Below are positions 1-8,416 of a DNA stretch of 64,000 nucleotides, in pieces. Location of the stretch: contig NZ_JAUASV010000005.1 of NCBI RefSeq assembly GCF_030345695.1, positions 92,890 to 156,889 on the forward strand, read 5' to 3'. Positions within the stretch are counted from its first letter, which is position 1. The number at the start of each line of letters is the position of its first letter. The DNA is from Galbitalea sp. SE-J8 (GTDB lineage: Bacteria > Actinomycetota > Actinomycetes > Actinomycetales > Microbacteriaceae). A program made the translations under genes and the position numbers. Below the pieces are notes generated by a model, which had not been told where the DNA came from, ran no database searches, and saw nothing but the letters and a program-made list of their open reading frames with translations.

Positions 1-575
1 GCCTCCGTCTCGGCGGGCGTGTACACGGCGCCGGTCGGGTTCGACGGCGACACGAACACGAGCAGCTTGGTGCGCTCCGTGCGGGCCGCCTCGAGCTGCT
101 CGACCGTGACCTTGTACTCCTGGCCGGCACCCGCGAACACCTCGACGGGCACGCCGCCGGCGAGCTTGATCGCCTCGGGGTAGGTCGTCCAGTACGGCGC
201 GGGCAGCAGCGCCTCGTCGCCGTCGTCGAGCAGCGTCGCGAACGCCTGGTACACCGCCTGCTTGCCGCCGTTGGTGACGATCACCTGCGATGCGGGCACG
301 GCGAGCCCGCTGTCGCGCAGCGTCTTGGCGGCGATCGCCTCGCGCAGCTCCGGCAGGCCGGCGGCGGGCGTGTACCGGTAGTTCTTCGGATCGAGCACCG
401 CAGCGGATGCCGCCTCGACGATGTGCGCGGGCGTCGCGAAGTCCGGCTCTCCCGCCGCGTAGGAGATGACCGGCCGGCCGGCCGCCTTCAGTGCCTTCGC
501 CTTCGCGTCGACCTTGAGGGTCGCGGACTCGGCGATGGCGGCGATGCGGGAGGAGATGCGGTGGGGGCTCGGCAC
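1..575 (-). CDS. Aspartate aminotransferase family (class I/II), N-terminal part
   Basis: PLP-dependent transaminase, 5-prime 191 codons only; the gene runs off the left edge. The N-terminal half of the fold is readable: a start reading [17 protein letters not shown], then SYAAGEPDF, the [17 protein letters not shown] segment and [11 protein letters not shown], all typical of the AspAT Ib group common in actinobacteria. The lysine that binds PLP lies outside the window. The GTG at 575 is the only reasonable start in frame. It is divergent from tRNA-Trp. Substrate (aspartate versus other amino acids) cannot be settled from this half. Confidence 0.88.
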   Translation of the reverse strand, partial: MPSPHRISSRIAAIAESATLKVDAKAKALKAAGRPVISYAAGEPDFATPAHIVEAASAAVLDPKNYRYTPAAGLPELREAIAAKTLRDSGLAVPASQVIVTNGGKQAVYQAFATLLDDGDEALLPAPYWTTYPEAIKLAGGVPVEVFAGAGQEYKVTVEQLEAARTERTKLLVFVSPSNPTGAVYTPAETE

Positions 576-748
576 GACGTCCAGCGTACCGGCGCCGAAT
601 TCCCCGGCCCGGCCGGATGACGTACACTCGACTGAAGTGGTGGGGAGCACCAAGCTTCGCCGTGCCCGCTAACCGGCGATGAACGTTGGTCGGCGGCGCA
701 CGGTCGCGCGGAACTCCTCCCCTCGGCGGTCCGGCCATCCGGGCGCCT

Positions 749-821
<73 letters not shown>

Positions 822-945
822 CAGGGCCGTGTTCGAATGGACGCGGTGTTCGAGTGAACGCGGTTCGGCATCCGTGCGGATGCCGGCCGGTGATCTCGGA
901 TGACAAGTGATCCGAACGACGAAACTGTCGGAAGGTTGGACGAGA

Positions 946-1221
946 GTGGCACGCAAGATCATCGACGAGCCCAGTGAGGACGTCGTCGCCAACGCGCGGA
1001 AGGATCGCGCCGAACGGCGCAACCCGTTCGCGCGGGTCGCCCTGTTCATCCGCCAGGTCATCGCCGAGCTGCGCAAGGTCGTCACGCCGACGCGGCGGGA
1101 ACTTGTGAGCTTCACGCTCGTGGTGCTCGTCTTCGTCATCATCATGATGGCGATCGTCGGCGCGCTCGACTGGGTGTTCTCCCTCGCGGTGAACGTCGTC
1201 TTCGGCAGCAACGAGCAGTAG
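946..1221 (+). CDS. secE: Preprotein translocase subunit SecE
   Basis: Small essential subunit of the SecYEG channel in the cytoplasmic membrane. The 91-residue product has a charged cytoplasmic N-terminus (RKDRAERRNPF), the conserved amphipathic stretch FIRQVIAELRKVVTPTRRE, and one C-terminal membrane helix. I prefer the GTG at 946 (MARKIIDEPSED) to the in-frame GTG at 907, because GGAAGG lies about 10 bases before it and family members start this way. It follows tRNA-Trp and precedes nusG by 54 bases, probably one transcript. Confidence 0.95.
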   Translation: MARKIIDEPSEDVVANARKDRAERRNPFARVALFIRQVIAELRKVVTPTRRELVSFTLVVLVFVIIMMAIVGALDWVFSLAVNVVFGSNEQ

Positions 1222-1275
1222 GGTCGCCCGGCGACCGGGCCGGTTCGCCGGCCCACACGAAATGGAATGAGAATC

Positions 1276-2343
1276 GTGGCGGACAACCACCAGAACGACA
1301 TCGACCTCGCGACCGCTGCGGAGCAGTCGTCGGAGGAGGACGAGGCCCAGGAGGGCGACACCCTCGCCGCCGAGGAGCGCAGCGTCGACTCGGCCGAGCA
1401 CCGCGCCCTGCACGTCGAGGACGAGTCGGCGGATGACGCCGGCGACCTCCAGGGACTGCTCGACGCGCTCGACGCGGCCGTCGACACCGAGGCGGATGCC
1501 GTCGTCGACGACGCCCTGGACATCGACTCGGACGACGAGTCGGAGGCCGCCGCGGAGGCGACCGACGACGAGGAGGACGACGGAGACGAGGAGGACGACG
1601 ACGTGACGCCCTACGACGGCCCGGACGTCAACGGTCCCGATGACCGTCCGACCGAGTACACCGACCCGGCCGACATCGTCGAGGCGGAGATCGAGGCGGA
1701 GGAGGCCGTCGAGGTCGACCCGTACGAGGAGTTCAAGCTCGAGCTGCGCGGCAAGCCGGGCAAGTGGTACGTCATCCACTCCTATGCGGGCTTCGAGAAG
1801 CGCGTGAAGCAGAACATCGAGAACCGCAAGGTCTCGATGTCGATGGAGGACTACGTCTTCGAGGTGCAGGTGCCGATGGAGGACGTGGTCGAGATCAAGA
1901 ACGGCCAGCGCAAGCTCGTCAACCGGGTGCGCATCCCGGGCTACGTGCTCGTGCGGATGGACCTCAACGAGGACAGCTGGTCGGTCGTGCGTCACACCCC
2001 CGGCGTGACGGGCTTCGTCGGCAACTCGCACAACCCGACGCCGCTGCGCTTCGACGAGGCGTTCAGCATGCTCAAGAGCCTCGTGCAGGTCGTCGAGGCC
2101 CCGGCCGCGAAGAGCGCCGCGGGCGGCGCGGCCTCGAAGGGCAAGGCGGTCAGCCGCTCGATCCCGGCCGAGGTCGACTTCGAGATCGGCGAGACGATCA
2201 CGATCAAGGAGGGCTCGTTCGCGGGTCTTCCGGGCACGATCAACGAGATCAAGCCGGAGAGCGGCAAGCTCACGGTGCTCGTGTCGTTGTTCGAGCGCGA
2301 GACGCCGGTCGAGCTGTCGTTCGACCAGGTCACGAAGCTCTGA
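1276..2343 (+). CDS. nusG: Transcription termination/antitermination protein NusG
   Basis: RNA polymerase accessory factor of 355 residues. Residues 1-140 are a very acidic low-complexity extension (runs of D and E), known in actinobacterial NusG and absent from E. coli. The NGN domain starts near residue 163 (KWYVIHSYAGFEKRVKQNI) and the KOW domain is near 303-355 (IKEGSFAGLPGTINEIKPE). GTG 1276 is chosen (MADNHQNDIDLATAAEQSSE); ATG 1267 three codons upstream is an alternative. A repeat block and a strong terminator follow, so rplK is probably transcribed separately. Confidence 0.96.
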   Translation: MADNHQNDIDLATAAEQSSEEDEAQEGDTLAAEERSVDSAEHRALHVEDESADDAGDLQGLLDALDAAVDTEADAVVDDALDIDSDDESEAAAEATDDEEDDGDEEDDDVTPYDGPDVNGPDDRPTEYTDPADIVEAEIEAEEAVEVDPYEEFKLELRGKPGKWYVIHSYAGFEKRVKQNIENRKVSMSMEDYVFEVQVPMEDVVEIKNGQRKLVNRVRIPGYVLVRMDLNEDSWSVVRHTPGVTGFVGNSHNPTPLRFDEAFSMLKSLVQVVEAPAAKSAAGGAASKGKAVSRSIPAEVDFEIGETITIKEGSFAGLPGTINEIKPESGKLTVLVSLFERETPVELSFDQVTKL

Positions 2344-2344
2344 C

Positions 2345-2452
2345 CCGCTCCGCTGGTCGAGGAGCGCACCCGCTCCGCTGGTCGAGGAGCGCACCTCCTC
2401 CGCTGGTCGAGGAGCGCACGAGCGTAGCGAGTACGCGTCTCGAGACCACAGC
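2345..2452. repeat. Tandem 25-bp repeat block, REP-like
   Basis: Three consecutive 25-bp units (2345-2369, 2370-2394, 2395-2419) share CGCTGGTCGAGGAGCGCAC. The first two are identical and the third differs only in its first bases. They run into an imperfect palindrome ending GTCTCGAGACC. The wording resembles short palindromic repeats scattered through Microbacteriaceae genomes (from general knowledge; not searched). Confidence 0.8.
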
Positions 2453-2463
2453 ACGCATTGCCC

Positions 2464-2497
2464 CGAAGCGGGCGGCACCCCGGTGCCGCCCGCTTCG
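2464..2497 (+). terminator. Hairpin terminator after nusG
   Basis: Perfect stem CGAAGCGGGCGGCAC with its complement (2464-2479 and 2482-2497), a minimal loop, then TCGTCGTCC. It lies between nusG and the convergent XRE remnant, so it can serve both strands. It separates nusG from rplK. Confidence 0.8.
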
Positions 2498-2537
2498 TCG
2501 TCCAAACGGATGCCGTCAGCCGGCCCGTCGACGCACC

Positions 2538-2756
2538 TCACGCCGAGCGGCGCCGACCGTCCTGCGCACGCGGAATGAACATCGCGAGGTCGAGCCCCTC
2601 GAGCAGGTCTCCCGGCTCGACGCCGAGCGCGGCAGCGATGCGCACGAGCGAGTGCACGTTCGGCATCCCGCGTCCGCCCTCGTAGGCGCGGATGTTCGAC
2701 GAGTCGATGTCTGTCGCGGCGGCGAGCTGTCGTCCGACTGACGGCCAGCCGGTGGT
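2538..2756 (-). pseudogene. 5-prime-truncated XRE-family HTH regulator
   Basis: This frame encodes most of a Cro/CI-type helix-turn-helix: GRQLAAATDIDSSNIRAYEG, then MPNVHSLVRIAAALGVEPGDLL, ending in GRRRSA. The first helix normally preceding it (LRxxRGxSQ) is missing, and no ATG, GTG or TTG lies in frame at the 5-prime side before the sequence becomes unrelated. The 5-prime edge coincides with the promoter of the toxin-antitoxin pair. Either it is a remnant cut when that module arrived, or it uses an atypical start. Confidence 0.6.
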
Positions 2757-2780
2757 ACACCGCGCCCGCGGTGGTACACT
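2750..2780 (+). promoter_or_regulatory. Promoter/operator of the toxin-antitoxin pair
   Basis: Two direct copies of CGGTGGTACAC (2750-2760 and 2769-2779) lie 19 bases apart. The second contains the -10 hexamer TACACT (2775-2780), and the antitoxin ATG follows after six bases, so the mRNA is probably leaderless. Direct repeats over the -10 are a plausible site for antitoxin autorepression. Confidence 0.6.
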
Positions 2781-2786
2781 CGGTCG

Positions 2787-3050
2787 ATGCCGACCACCCG
2801 CCCGCGCTACCAGATCACCGAGACGGATGAGGTGGCGCGCGCCCTCGACGCGGCCGAGCGCCGGTGGCCCGGTGAGCCGCGATCGCGCCTGCTCGTGCGC
2901 CTCGTCATCGAGAACGGCGCCCGCGTCGCCGAGCTGACCGAGGAGGAGGCCGCTCGTCGCGCTGCCGCCGTCGACTCGCTTGCGGGCAGTTTCGCCGGGG
3001 TCTACCCCGAGGGCTATCTCGAGGAGCTCCGTTCCGACTGGCCCGAGTGA
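2787..3050 (+). CDS. Antitoxin of a VapBC-type module
   Basis: 87-residue basic-to-acidic small protein directly upstream of a PIN toxin. The N-terminus (TRPRYQITETDEVARALDAAE) and the mid-part RSRLLVRLVIENG look like a ribbon-helix-helix-type DNA-binding region; the acidic C-terminus (YLEELRSDWPE) would wrap the toxin. It starts six bases after a -10 hexamer and stops 10 bases before the toxin start. Assigned mainly from context and size; the exact antitoxin family is not recognised. Confidence 0.7.
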   Translation: MPTTRPRYQITETDEVARALDAAERRWPGEPRSRLLVRLVIENGARVAELTEEEAARRAAAVDSLAGSFAGVYPEGYLEELRSDWPE

Positions 3051-3060
3051 GCGGGCCGAC

Positions 3061-3453
3061 GTGATCGTGCTCGACGCGAGCGTGATGATCGCCGCACTCG
3101 ATCGGACGGATGCCCATTTCCGCCGGGCGAAAGCCATCCTCCGCAGCGCCGGCCGTGAGCGTCTCGTGGCTCATCGGATCACGCTCGCCGAGGTGCTTGT
3201 GCGCCCAGCGGGCGCGGGCAAGGACGATGCCGTCGCCTCGGCTCTCGACGCGATGGGAGTCGGACGACTGGACGAGCCCGACGATCCGCGCGTGCTGGCG
3301 CAGCTTCGCGCGCGCCATGGGCTGAAGATGCCGGACTGTTGCGTGCTTCACGCCGCGCTGCGTGACGGCGCCCGGCTGGCGACCTTCGACGAGCGGCTCG
3401 CAGGAGCCGCCCGTGCGGAGGGCGTGGCGGTGGTGCGTCGCGCCGGCGACTGA
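3061..3453 (+). CDS. vapC: PIN-domain ribonuclease toxin (VapC-like)
   Basis: 130-residue PIN-domain protein, expected to be an endoribonuclease needing Mg2+ or Mn2+ and blocked by the upstream antitoxin. The acidic residues of the active site are visible: D5 (VLDASV), E44 (TLAEVL), D92 (MPDCC) and D110 (TFDERL). GTG 3061 is chosen because the PIN beta-strand MIVLDAS begins there; longer in-frame starts overlap the antitoxin. Family RNA targets are often tRNA or rRNA, but the target here is unknown. Confidence 0.85.
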   Translation: MIVLDASVMIAALDRTDAHFRRAKAILRSAGRERLVAHRITLAEVLVRPAGAGKDDAVASALDAMGVGRLDEPDDPRVLAQLRARHGLKMPDCCVLHAALRDGARLATFDERLAGAARAEGVAVVRRAGD

Positions 3454-3605
3454 CCGGTCACCGCACTGGCGGGCAACCCCACCATCCGCGTATCATGAAC
3501 AGGTTGTCCGGGCGCTGGCGTGCCCGCGCGCAGCACCACCGCATCCGGGAGTCGCCCGGATGTCGGGAGCGCGTCCGCAGGACGCACGACAGAAGGGAGC
3601 GCTTC
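3454..3605 (+). promoter_or_regulatory. Promoter and leader of rplK-rplA
   Basis: A -10-like TATCAT lies at 3491-3496 with no clear -35. The leader folds locally: CATCCGGG pairs with CCCGGATG (about 3542-3562) and GCGTCC with GGACGC (about 3571-3586), followed by the Shine-Dalgarno AGAAGGGA before rplK. The leader could host feedback by L1, as in other bacteria, but no L1 site is convincing. Confidence 0.45.
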
Positions 3606-4037
3606 ATGGCGCCCAAGAAGAAGGTGACGGGGCTCATCAAGCTCCAGATCCAGGCCGGTGCGGCCAACCCCGCTCCGCCGATCGGACCGGCTCTCGGTCA
3701 GCACGGCGTGAACATCATGGAGTTCTGCAAGGCGTACAACGCCGCGACCGAGTCGCAGCGCGGCAACGTCATCCCGGTGGAGATCACCGTCTACGAGGAC
3801 CGTTCGTTCACGTTCGTCCTGAAGACCCCGCCGGCGGCCGAGCTCATCAAGAAGGCCGCGGGCGTCGCCAAGGGCTCGTCCACGCCGCACACGGTCAAGG
3901 TCGCGAAGCTCACGCGTGAGCAGGTCCGCGCCATCGCCGAGCAGAAGCAGGTCGACCTCAACGCGAACGACATCGAGGCGGCCGAGAAGATCATCGCGGG
4001 CACCGCCCGCTCGATGGGGATCACGGTGGAGGCGTAA
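3606..4037 (+). CDS. rplK: 50S ribosomal protein L11
   Basis: 143-residue protein binding 23S rRNA at the GTPase-associated centre and the target region for thiostrepton-type antibiotics. The sequence is full length and canonical: [37 protein letters not shown], the C-terminal rRNA-binding domain with KGSSTPH and the MGITVEA end. ATG 3606 follows AGAAGGGA. Stop and rplA start are two bases apart, so the pair is one operon. Confidence 0.99.
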   Translation: MAPKKKVTGLIKLQIQAGAANPAPPIGPALGQHGVNIMEFCKAYNAATESQRGNVIPVEITVYEDRSFTFVLKTPPAAELIKKAAGVAKGSSTPHTVKVAKLTREQVRAIAEQKQVDLNANDIEAAEKIIAGTARSMGITVEA

Positions 4038-4039
4038 TC

Positions 4040-4732
4040 ATGGCGACCAAGTCCAAGGCATACCGCACCGCCGCCGAGAAGATCGAGGACGGCAGGTTCT
4101 ACACGACGGCCGAGGCGGTCGACCTCGCGAAGGTCACCGGTTCGGCGAAGTTCGACTCGACCGTCGAGGTCGCGCTCAAGCTCGGCGTCGACCCCCGCAA
4201 GGCGGACCAGATGGTGCGCGGCACCGTCATCCTCCCGCACGGCACGGGCAAGACCGCTCGCGTCATCGTGTTCGCGACGGGTGCGGCGGCCGAGGCCGCG
4301 ATCGCGGCCGGAGCGGATGAGGTCGGCGGCGCCGAGCTCATCGAGAAGGTCGCGGGCGGGTACACGTCGTTCGACGCGGCCGTCTCCACCCCGGAGCTCA
4401 TGGGCCAGGTCGGCCGACTCGGCAAGGTGCTCGGCCCGCGCGGTCTCATGCCCAACCCGAAGACCGGCACGGTCACCCCGAACCCGGCCAAGGCCGTCGA
4501 GGAGATCAAGGGCGGCAAGATCGAGTTCCGCGTCGACAAGCACGCCAACGTGCACTTCGTCGCGGGCAAGGCCTCGTTCTCGCCGGAGCAGCTCAACGAG
4601 AACCTCAAGGCGGCGATCGACGAGATCGTGCGCGTGAAGCCGTCGAGCTCGAAGGGCCGCTACATCACGAAGGCGACCGTCTCGACGACGTTCGGCCCCG
4701 GCATCCCGGTGGATGTCGCGACCCTCGCCTGA
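4040..4732 (+). CDS. rplA: 50S ribosomal protein L1
   Basis: 230-residue L1-stalk protein and usual translational repressor of its own operon. Recognisable parts are TAEKIEDG-like N-terminus, [32 protein letters not shown], the [16 protein letters not shown] loop and the C-terminal [20 protein letters not shown]. Full length. It starts two bases after rplK and is followed by a repeat copy and a strong terminator, so the next ribosomal genes (rplJ-rplL, 6.9 kb away) have their own control. Confidence 0.99.
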   Translation: MATKSKAYRTAAEKIEDGRFYTTAEAVDLAKVTGSAKFDSTVEVALKLGVDPRKADQMVRGTVILPHGTGKTARVIVFATGAAAEAAIAAGADEVGGAELIEKVAGGYTSFDAAVSTPELMGQVGRLGKVLGPRGLMPNPKTGTVTPNPAKAVEEIKGGKIEFRVDKHANVHFVAGKASFSPEQLNENLKAAIDEIVRVKPSSSKGRYITKATVSTTFGPGIPVDVATLA

Positions 4733-4735
4733 GCG

Positions 4736-4761
4736 CTTCGAGACGGCCGTAACCGGCCTCC
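4736..4761. repeat. 26-bp repeat, copy 1 (after rplA)
   Basis: CTTCGAGACGGCCGT, then AACCGGCCTCC. The same 26-mer occurs at 12700-12725 with two differences. Each copy has an internal dyad (ACGGCCGT / GGCC). It sits directly behind the rplA stop codon. Confidence 0.7.
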
Positions 4762-4798
4762 TCGGCGGGTTCCTCAGCCCGGCGAACGCCTCACGAAA

Positions 4799-4831
4799 CG
4801 AAGGCTCCGCGCAGCACGCGCGGAGCCTTCG
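4799..4831 (+). terminator. Terminator after rplA
   Basis: Perfect 14-bp stem (4799-4812 with 4818-4831, arm CGAAGGCTCCGCGC), five-base loop, followed by TCGTTCC. It faces the convergent oxidoreductase gene and may work on both strands. Confidence 0.9.
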
Positions 4832-4873
4832 TCGTTCCGGACGCGACCCCCATCACGTCCGGCTCGCGAGGGC

Positions 4874-5836
4874 TCAGCCGTCGCAGACCTTGAGCACGAT
4901 CTTGCCGCGCGTGTGCCCCGTCTCGAGCGCCGTGTGCGCTGCCGCAGCGTCGTCGAGGTCGAAGACCTGATCGACGTAGACCCGCACGTCGCCCGACTGC
5001 AGCAGCCGCGAGACGACCGCGAGCGTCGATCCGTCGGGGGTGTACTTGAACGTCGTGGCGCGCACGCCCGCGGCGGCGGCGTCGTCGATGAGACTCGGCC
5101 AGCTGCCGGTCGGGGCGTTGATGAGCAGCCCGCCGGGCCGCAGCACGCGGAGCGATCGGGTGCCGGTCTCATCCGCGGTGTTGCCGACGAGATCGATGAC
5201 GACGTCGACGTTCGAGACGGCGTCCTCGAACCGGTCGACGGAGTGGTCGACGACCTCGGCCGCGCCGAGCTCGCGCAACCAGCCGACGTTGCGCGTCGAG
5301 GCGGTCGCGATGACGTACGCACCGAAGTACTGGGCGAACTGCACGGCGAAATGACCGACCCCGCCCGCCCCGGCGTGGATCAGGATGCGCTGGCCCTCGT
5401 GCGCCTTCGCGATCTCGACGACCATGCCCCACGCGGTGAGCGCGGCGAGCGGGACCCCCGCCGCCTCGACGTGCGAGAGCGCGGCCGGCTTGCGCGTGAG
5501 GTGGAGAGCGGATGCCGTGACGTACTCCGCGTAGCTTCCCGCCGAGCGCGGCACGGGCGTGATGCCGTAGACCTCGTCGCCCGGCTTGATCGGGTGCGCC
5601 TCGTAGGGCGACTCGACGACGATCCCGCTGAACTCGTTGCCGAGGATCGCCGGATAGGCGAGCGACGCCGCGACGCCCTTGCCCGAACGCGTCTTCGCGT
5701 CGATCGGGTTCACGCCCGCGGCGACGACCTTGACGAGGAACTCGGCATTGACCTTCGCGGGGAGTGGTCGCTCGGCGACGGTCAACGCGTCCGGTCCGCC
5801 CGCGCCTTCGATGACGACGGCCCGCATGGTGCCCAT
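4874..5836 (-). CDS. NADP-dependent alcohol dehydrogenase/quinone oxidoreductase (zinc-free MDR)
   Basis: 320-residue medium-chain dehydrogenase/reductase predicted to reduce quinones or enones with NADPH. The GroES-like domain is at residues 1-120 (VVAAGVNPIDAKTRSG, LGNEFSGIVVE). The Rossmann domain carries the nucleotide motif HAGAGGVGHFAVQFAQ. Zinc-ligand cysteines of true alcohol dehydrogenases are absent. ATG 5836 (MGTMRAVVIEG) is chosen because AGGAAGGG precedes it by five bases; a start at 5875 would add unrelated residues. Physiological substrate unknown. Confidence 0.88.
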   Translation of the reverse strand: MGTMRAVVIEGAGGPDALTVAERPLPAKVNAEFLVKVVAAGVNPIDAKTRSGKGVAASLAYPAILGNEFSGIVVESPYEAHPIKPGDEVYGITPVPRSAGSYAEYVTASALHLTRKPAALSHVEAAGVPLAALTAWGMVVEIAKAHEGQRILIHAGAGGVGHFAVQFAQYFGAYVIATASTRNVGWLRELGAAEVVDHSVDRFEDAVSNVDVVIDLVGNTADETGTRSLRVLRPGGLLINAPTGSWPSLIDDAAAAGVRATTFKYTPDGSTLAVVSRLLQSGDVRVYVDQVFDLDDAAAAHTALETGHTRGKIVLKVCDG

Positions 5837-5940
5837 TGCAACCCTTCCTGGTCGACGACCAGTCAACGCAGGCAATGATTCGGCGCTGTTACGAGGGTGT
5901 CACCTCGGTGGAAACTATGCGGACCGTAGGATGCGGGGTC

Positions 5941-6564
5941 ATGGGACAGGGCGTCGGCGCGATCCGGCTGATCGCGGCGATCGCATCCGCCACGGCCGTC
6001 GTGGTCACGGCCCACGGCTCGCTCGATGCGGGCCGGTTCGTGCTCGTGAACTTCTTCGGGTGTTTCACCGTGCAGGGCAACCTGATCTGCGTCGCCGTGT
6101 TCGCGGCGGCCGGCATCGCCGGCCTGACGGGCGGGCGCCAGGGCACCGTGCTCGTGTTCGCGCGGGCCGCCGCGACGGTGTACATCGTGATCGTCGGGCT
6201 CGTCTACAACACCCTGCTGACCGGAGTCGACGTGGGAACGGTCGTGCCGTGGACGAACGCCGTGCTCCACGTCGTGCTGCCGGTGTACGCGGCCGTCGAC
6301 TGGCTCGTCGTCGGCGACCGGCCGGCGTTGCGCTGGTCGCGCCTGCCGCTCGTGCTCGGGTATCCGATCGTCTGGGTCGCGGTGGTGCTCCTCCGCCAGG
6401 TCGCCGAGGGTGCCGGCGGATGGGTGCCCTACCCGTTCCTCAACCTCGCGCGCCTCGGCGCCGGGGTCTGGTTCTGGGTCGCGGTGATCGCCGTCGCGTT
6501 CGTTCTCGTCGGGGCGCTCGTGTGGTGGGCGAGTCGCTGGCGCGGCATCATCCGGGCGCGCTGA
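5941..6564 (+). CDS. Pr6Pr-like membrane protein
   Basis: 207-residue protein with about six membrane helices. The order of motifs matches the Pr6Pr/FAR-17a-AIG1-like family: RLIAAIASA helix, FFGCFTVQGNLICVAV (family form FFTxxSNL), VYIVIVGLVYNTLL, VLHVVLPVYAAVDWLV, and WVPYPFLNLARLG near the C-terminus. ATG 5941 lies eight bases after TAGGAT, a possible -10; longer starts at 5920 and 5836 are less likely. Divergent from the oxidoreductase. The family has no established function. Confidence 0.75.
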   Translation: MGQGVGAIRLIAAIASATAVVVTAHGSLDAGRFVLVNFFGCFTVQGNLICVAVFAAAGIAGLTGGRQGTVLVFARAAATVYIVIVGLVYNTLLTGVDVGTVVPWTNAVLHVVLPVYAAVDWLVVGDRPALRWSRLPLVLGYPIVWVAVVLLRQVAEGAGGWVPYPFLNLARLGAGVWFWVAVIAVAFVLVGALVWWASRWRGIIRAR

Positions 6565-6596
6565 TCCTGGCGCGCTGACCCGGGCGCTTCACGCGA

Positions 6597-6630
6597 CAGG
6601 GCGGTCCGGAGAGAGCTCCGGACCGCCCTG
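6597..6630. terminator. Bidirectional terminator
   Basis: Perfect 14-bp stem (CAGGGCGGTCCGGA at 6597-6610 with 6617-6630), extended by one G-C pair, four-base loop. It separates the convergent membrane-protein and secreted-protein genes. Confidence 0.9.
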
Positions 6631-6662
6631 CCGCGATCATCGCCCGCGGATGCGGTGACCGG

Positions 6663-8267
6663 CTACTTCGTGACCTTCAGCTTGAACGTCTTCGTCGCCG
6701 CCGTGAACGTGCCCGACTCGAACACGACCTTGATCGTGTAGGTGCCCTTCTTGAGCTTGGGCAGCGTGACCGACTTCGCCTTGGTGCCCTTGAGCGACAC
6801 CGACGTGAATCTGGTCGTGCTGTAGTAGACCTTCGCCGTGCCCTTCGGGCTCACCGTCGAGCCGCCCTTGCTGAGAGCGACCTTGACCTTGAGCTTGGTC
6901 TTCGCGGTGATCTTCTTCGACGCCGGCGTGACCGTCAGCTTGGTGGTGTCCTTGGCGAGCACCTCGGCCGACGGGATCACGCCATCCGAGTGTCCCTGCG
7001 CGAACGAGGAGACGCCGACACGGATCCTCTTGCCGACATCGCCCTTGGCGATCGTGTAGGAGCTGCCGTCGGCACCCGCGATCGGGGCGCCGTTGCGGTA
7101 CCAGTGGTACGTGTACACGGCGCCGCCCACGGTGGGAGCCGACACGACCGCCTTGAGGGCCTTGCCGAACGTGGCGGTGCCGGCCAGCGTGACGACGGGC
7201 GCGTCGGGGTCGCCGAGCGCGACCGGGACCGTGCTCTCCGAGTACAGCTGCGAGCTGCCGTAGCCCACCTGGCGGACGGTGGCGGTGACGCTGAGGCTCT
7301 GGCCGAGCTGCGCGGTCGTCGGTGCGAAGGTCTGCGCGGTCGCCCCGGGGATCACGCCGTGGTCGGCGTACCACTGGTAGCTCGCGGTGACGGCGCCGGC
7401 CGGGAGGGTGGCGGTGAGCAGCGAGCCGACCTTCGGCTCACCGGTGACCGCGACCTTGCGCGGCGCGGTGAGCAGTGTCAGCGCCTTCGGCGCGGCAGCG
7501 GTCGCGGGCAGTCGGACGGCGCCGAGGTCCGTGGTGGCGCCGACGGCGACCGGGATCACGGTGTCGAAGTACTCGCTCGGGTAGCCGCTCGCCCACGCGC
7601 TGCCGCCGTAGTAGGTTCCGGGCTTGAGCCCGCCGACCACGACCGTGCCCGCGAAGTCCGAGACCCAGGTCGCCGCCACGGGGTCGTAGTGCTCGGCCGA
7701 GTAGGCGTCGCGGCCTCCCACGTACTTGCCCTGGGCGTCGTACCCGCTGTTGATCTGGGCGCTGCCGGAGTAGGTGCCCGGAGCCCCGAGCGTCACCCCG
7801 TTGACGTCCTGGATGGTGACGGACACCGCCCCCGCGTTGCGGGCGAGCGTCTGCGGGAACGTCGTGACGGATGCCGCGCCGCTCGTCACGGTGAACTGCG
7901 GGGCCATGTCGCTCCACTCGTCCGATCCGGTCGAGGTCTGCTCGGTCGAGTAGATCGCCGAGCTGGAGCTCGTCGGCGAGAACCAGAACGCGTAGCTCCC
8001 GTCGCTCAGCGTGTCGGTGAGGCTCCAGGCGCCGGACGCGTCGGTGAGCTCGTCGTCGACCCAGTACCAGTTGCCGCTCGCCGGGTCGAGCCGCTCCAGC
8101 TCGACCCACACGCCCGTGGCCGGTGCGCCCGCGTCGAGCACGGTGCCGGTGAGAGTGACGGGCGGTGCGTCGGCTGACGCAGCGGTGGTGCCGAGGAGAG
8201 TGCCGCCGAGGGCCAGAGCCCCGGCCGCGGTGACGCCGATGAGGCGTCGTGCGTAGGTGGGTTTCAC
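6663..8267 (-). CDS. Secreted multi-domain Ig-like/Cna-B-like protein
   Basis: 534-residue exported protein. Residues 1-32 form a Sec signal peptide (RR, then VTAAGALALGGTLL, cut after ASA). Next is a carboxypeptidase-regulatory or Cna-B-like beta domain (VTLTGTVLDAGAPATGVWVE), then a second one around LGAPGTYSGSAQINSGYD. Two Ig-like modules of the kind common in actinobacterial surface proteins follow (KVGSLLTATLPAGAVTASYQ, TFGKALKAVVSAPTVGG), and a lysine-rich C-terminal Big-type domain ends VKVALSK..FKLKVTK. No LPXTG motif or membrane anchor is visible, so it is probably released or held non-covalently. GTG 8267 follows AAAGGAGC. Function unknown. Confidence 0.85.
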   Translation of the reverse strand: MKPTYARRLIGVTAAGALALGGTLLGTTAASADAPPVTLTGTVLDAGAPATGVWVELERLDPASGNWYWVDDELTDASGAWSLTDTLSDGSYAFWFSPTSSSSAIYSTEQTSTGSDEWSDMAPQFTVTSGAASVTTFPQTLARNAGAVSVTIQDVNGVTLGAPGTYSGSAQINSGYDAQGKYVGGRDAYSAEHYDPVAATWVSDFAGTVVVGGLKPGTYYGGSAWASGYPSEYFDTVIPVAVGATTDLGAVRLPATAAAPKALTLLTAPRKVAVTGEPKVGSLLTATLPAGAVTASYQWYADHGVIPGATAQTFAPTTAQLGQSLSVTATVRQVGYGSSQLYSESTVPVALGDPDAPVVTLAGTATFGKALKAVVSAPTVGGAVYTYHWYRNGAPIAGADGSSYTIAKGDVGKRIRVGVSSFAQGHSDGVIPSAEVLAKDTTKLTVTPASKKITAKTKLKVKVALSKGGSTVSPKGTAKVYYSTTRFTSVSLKGTKAKSVTLPKLKKGTYTIKVVFESGTFTAATKTFKLKVTK

Positions 8268-8416
8268 GTGCTGCTCCTTTGCAGAGGTGGACTCGGCCGC
8301 CCTGGCCAAGTCGAGACGAACTCGTCCCCACTCGTGAGCATAGACCCGCAGGGACCGCGAGGAAGACCCAATGTCGTGCGCCCGGCGCCCGGCGCCCGGC
8401 GTCCGATCCGCGCGCG

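Noticed and set aside
2345..2452. Tandem 25-bp units considered as a CRISPR array
   Set aside because: Units are adjacent with no spacers, only three, and no cas genes are present.
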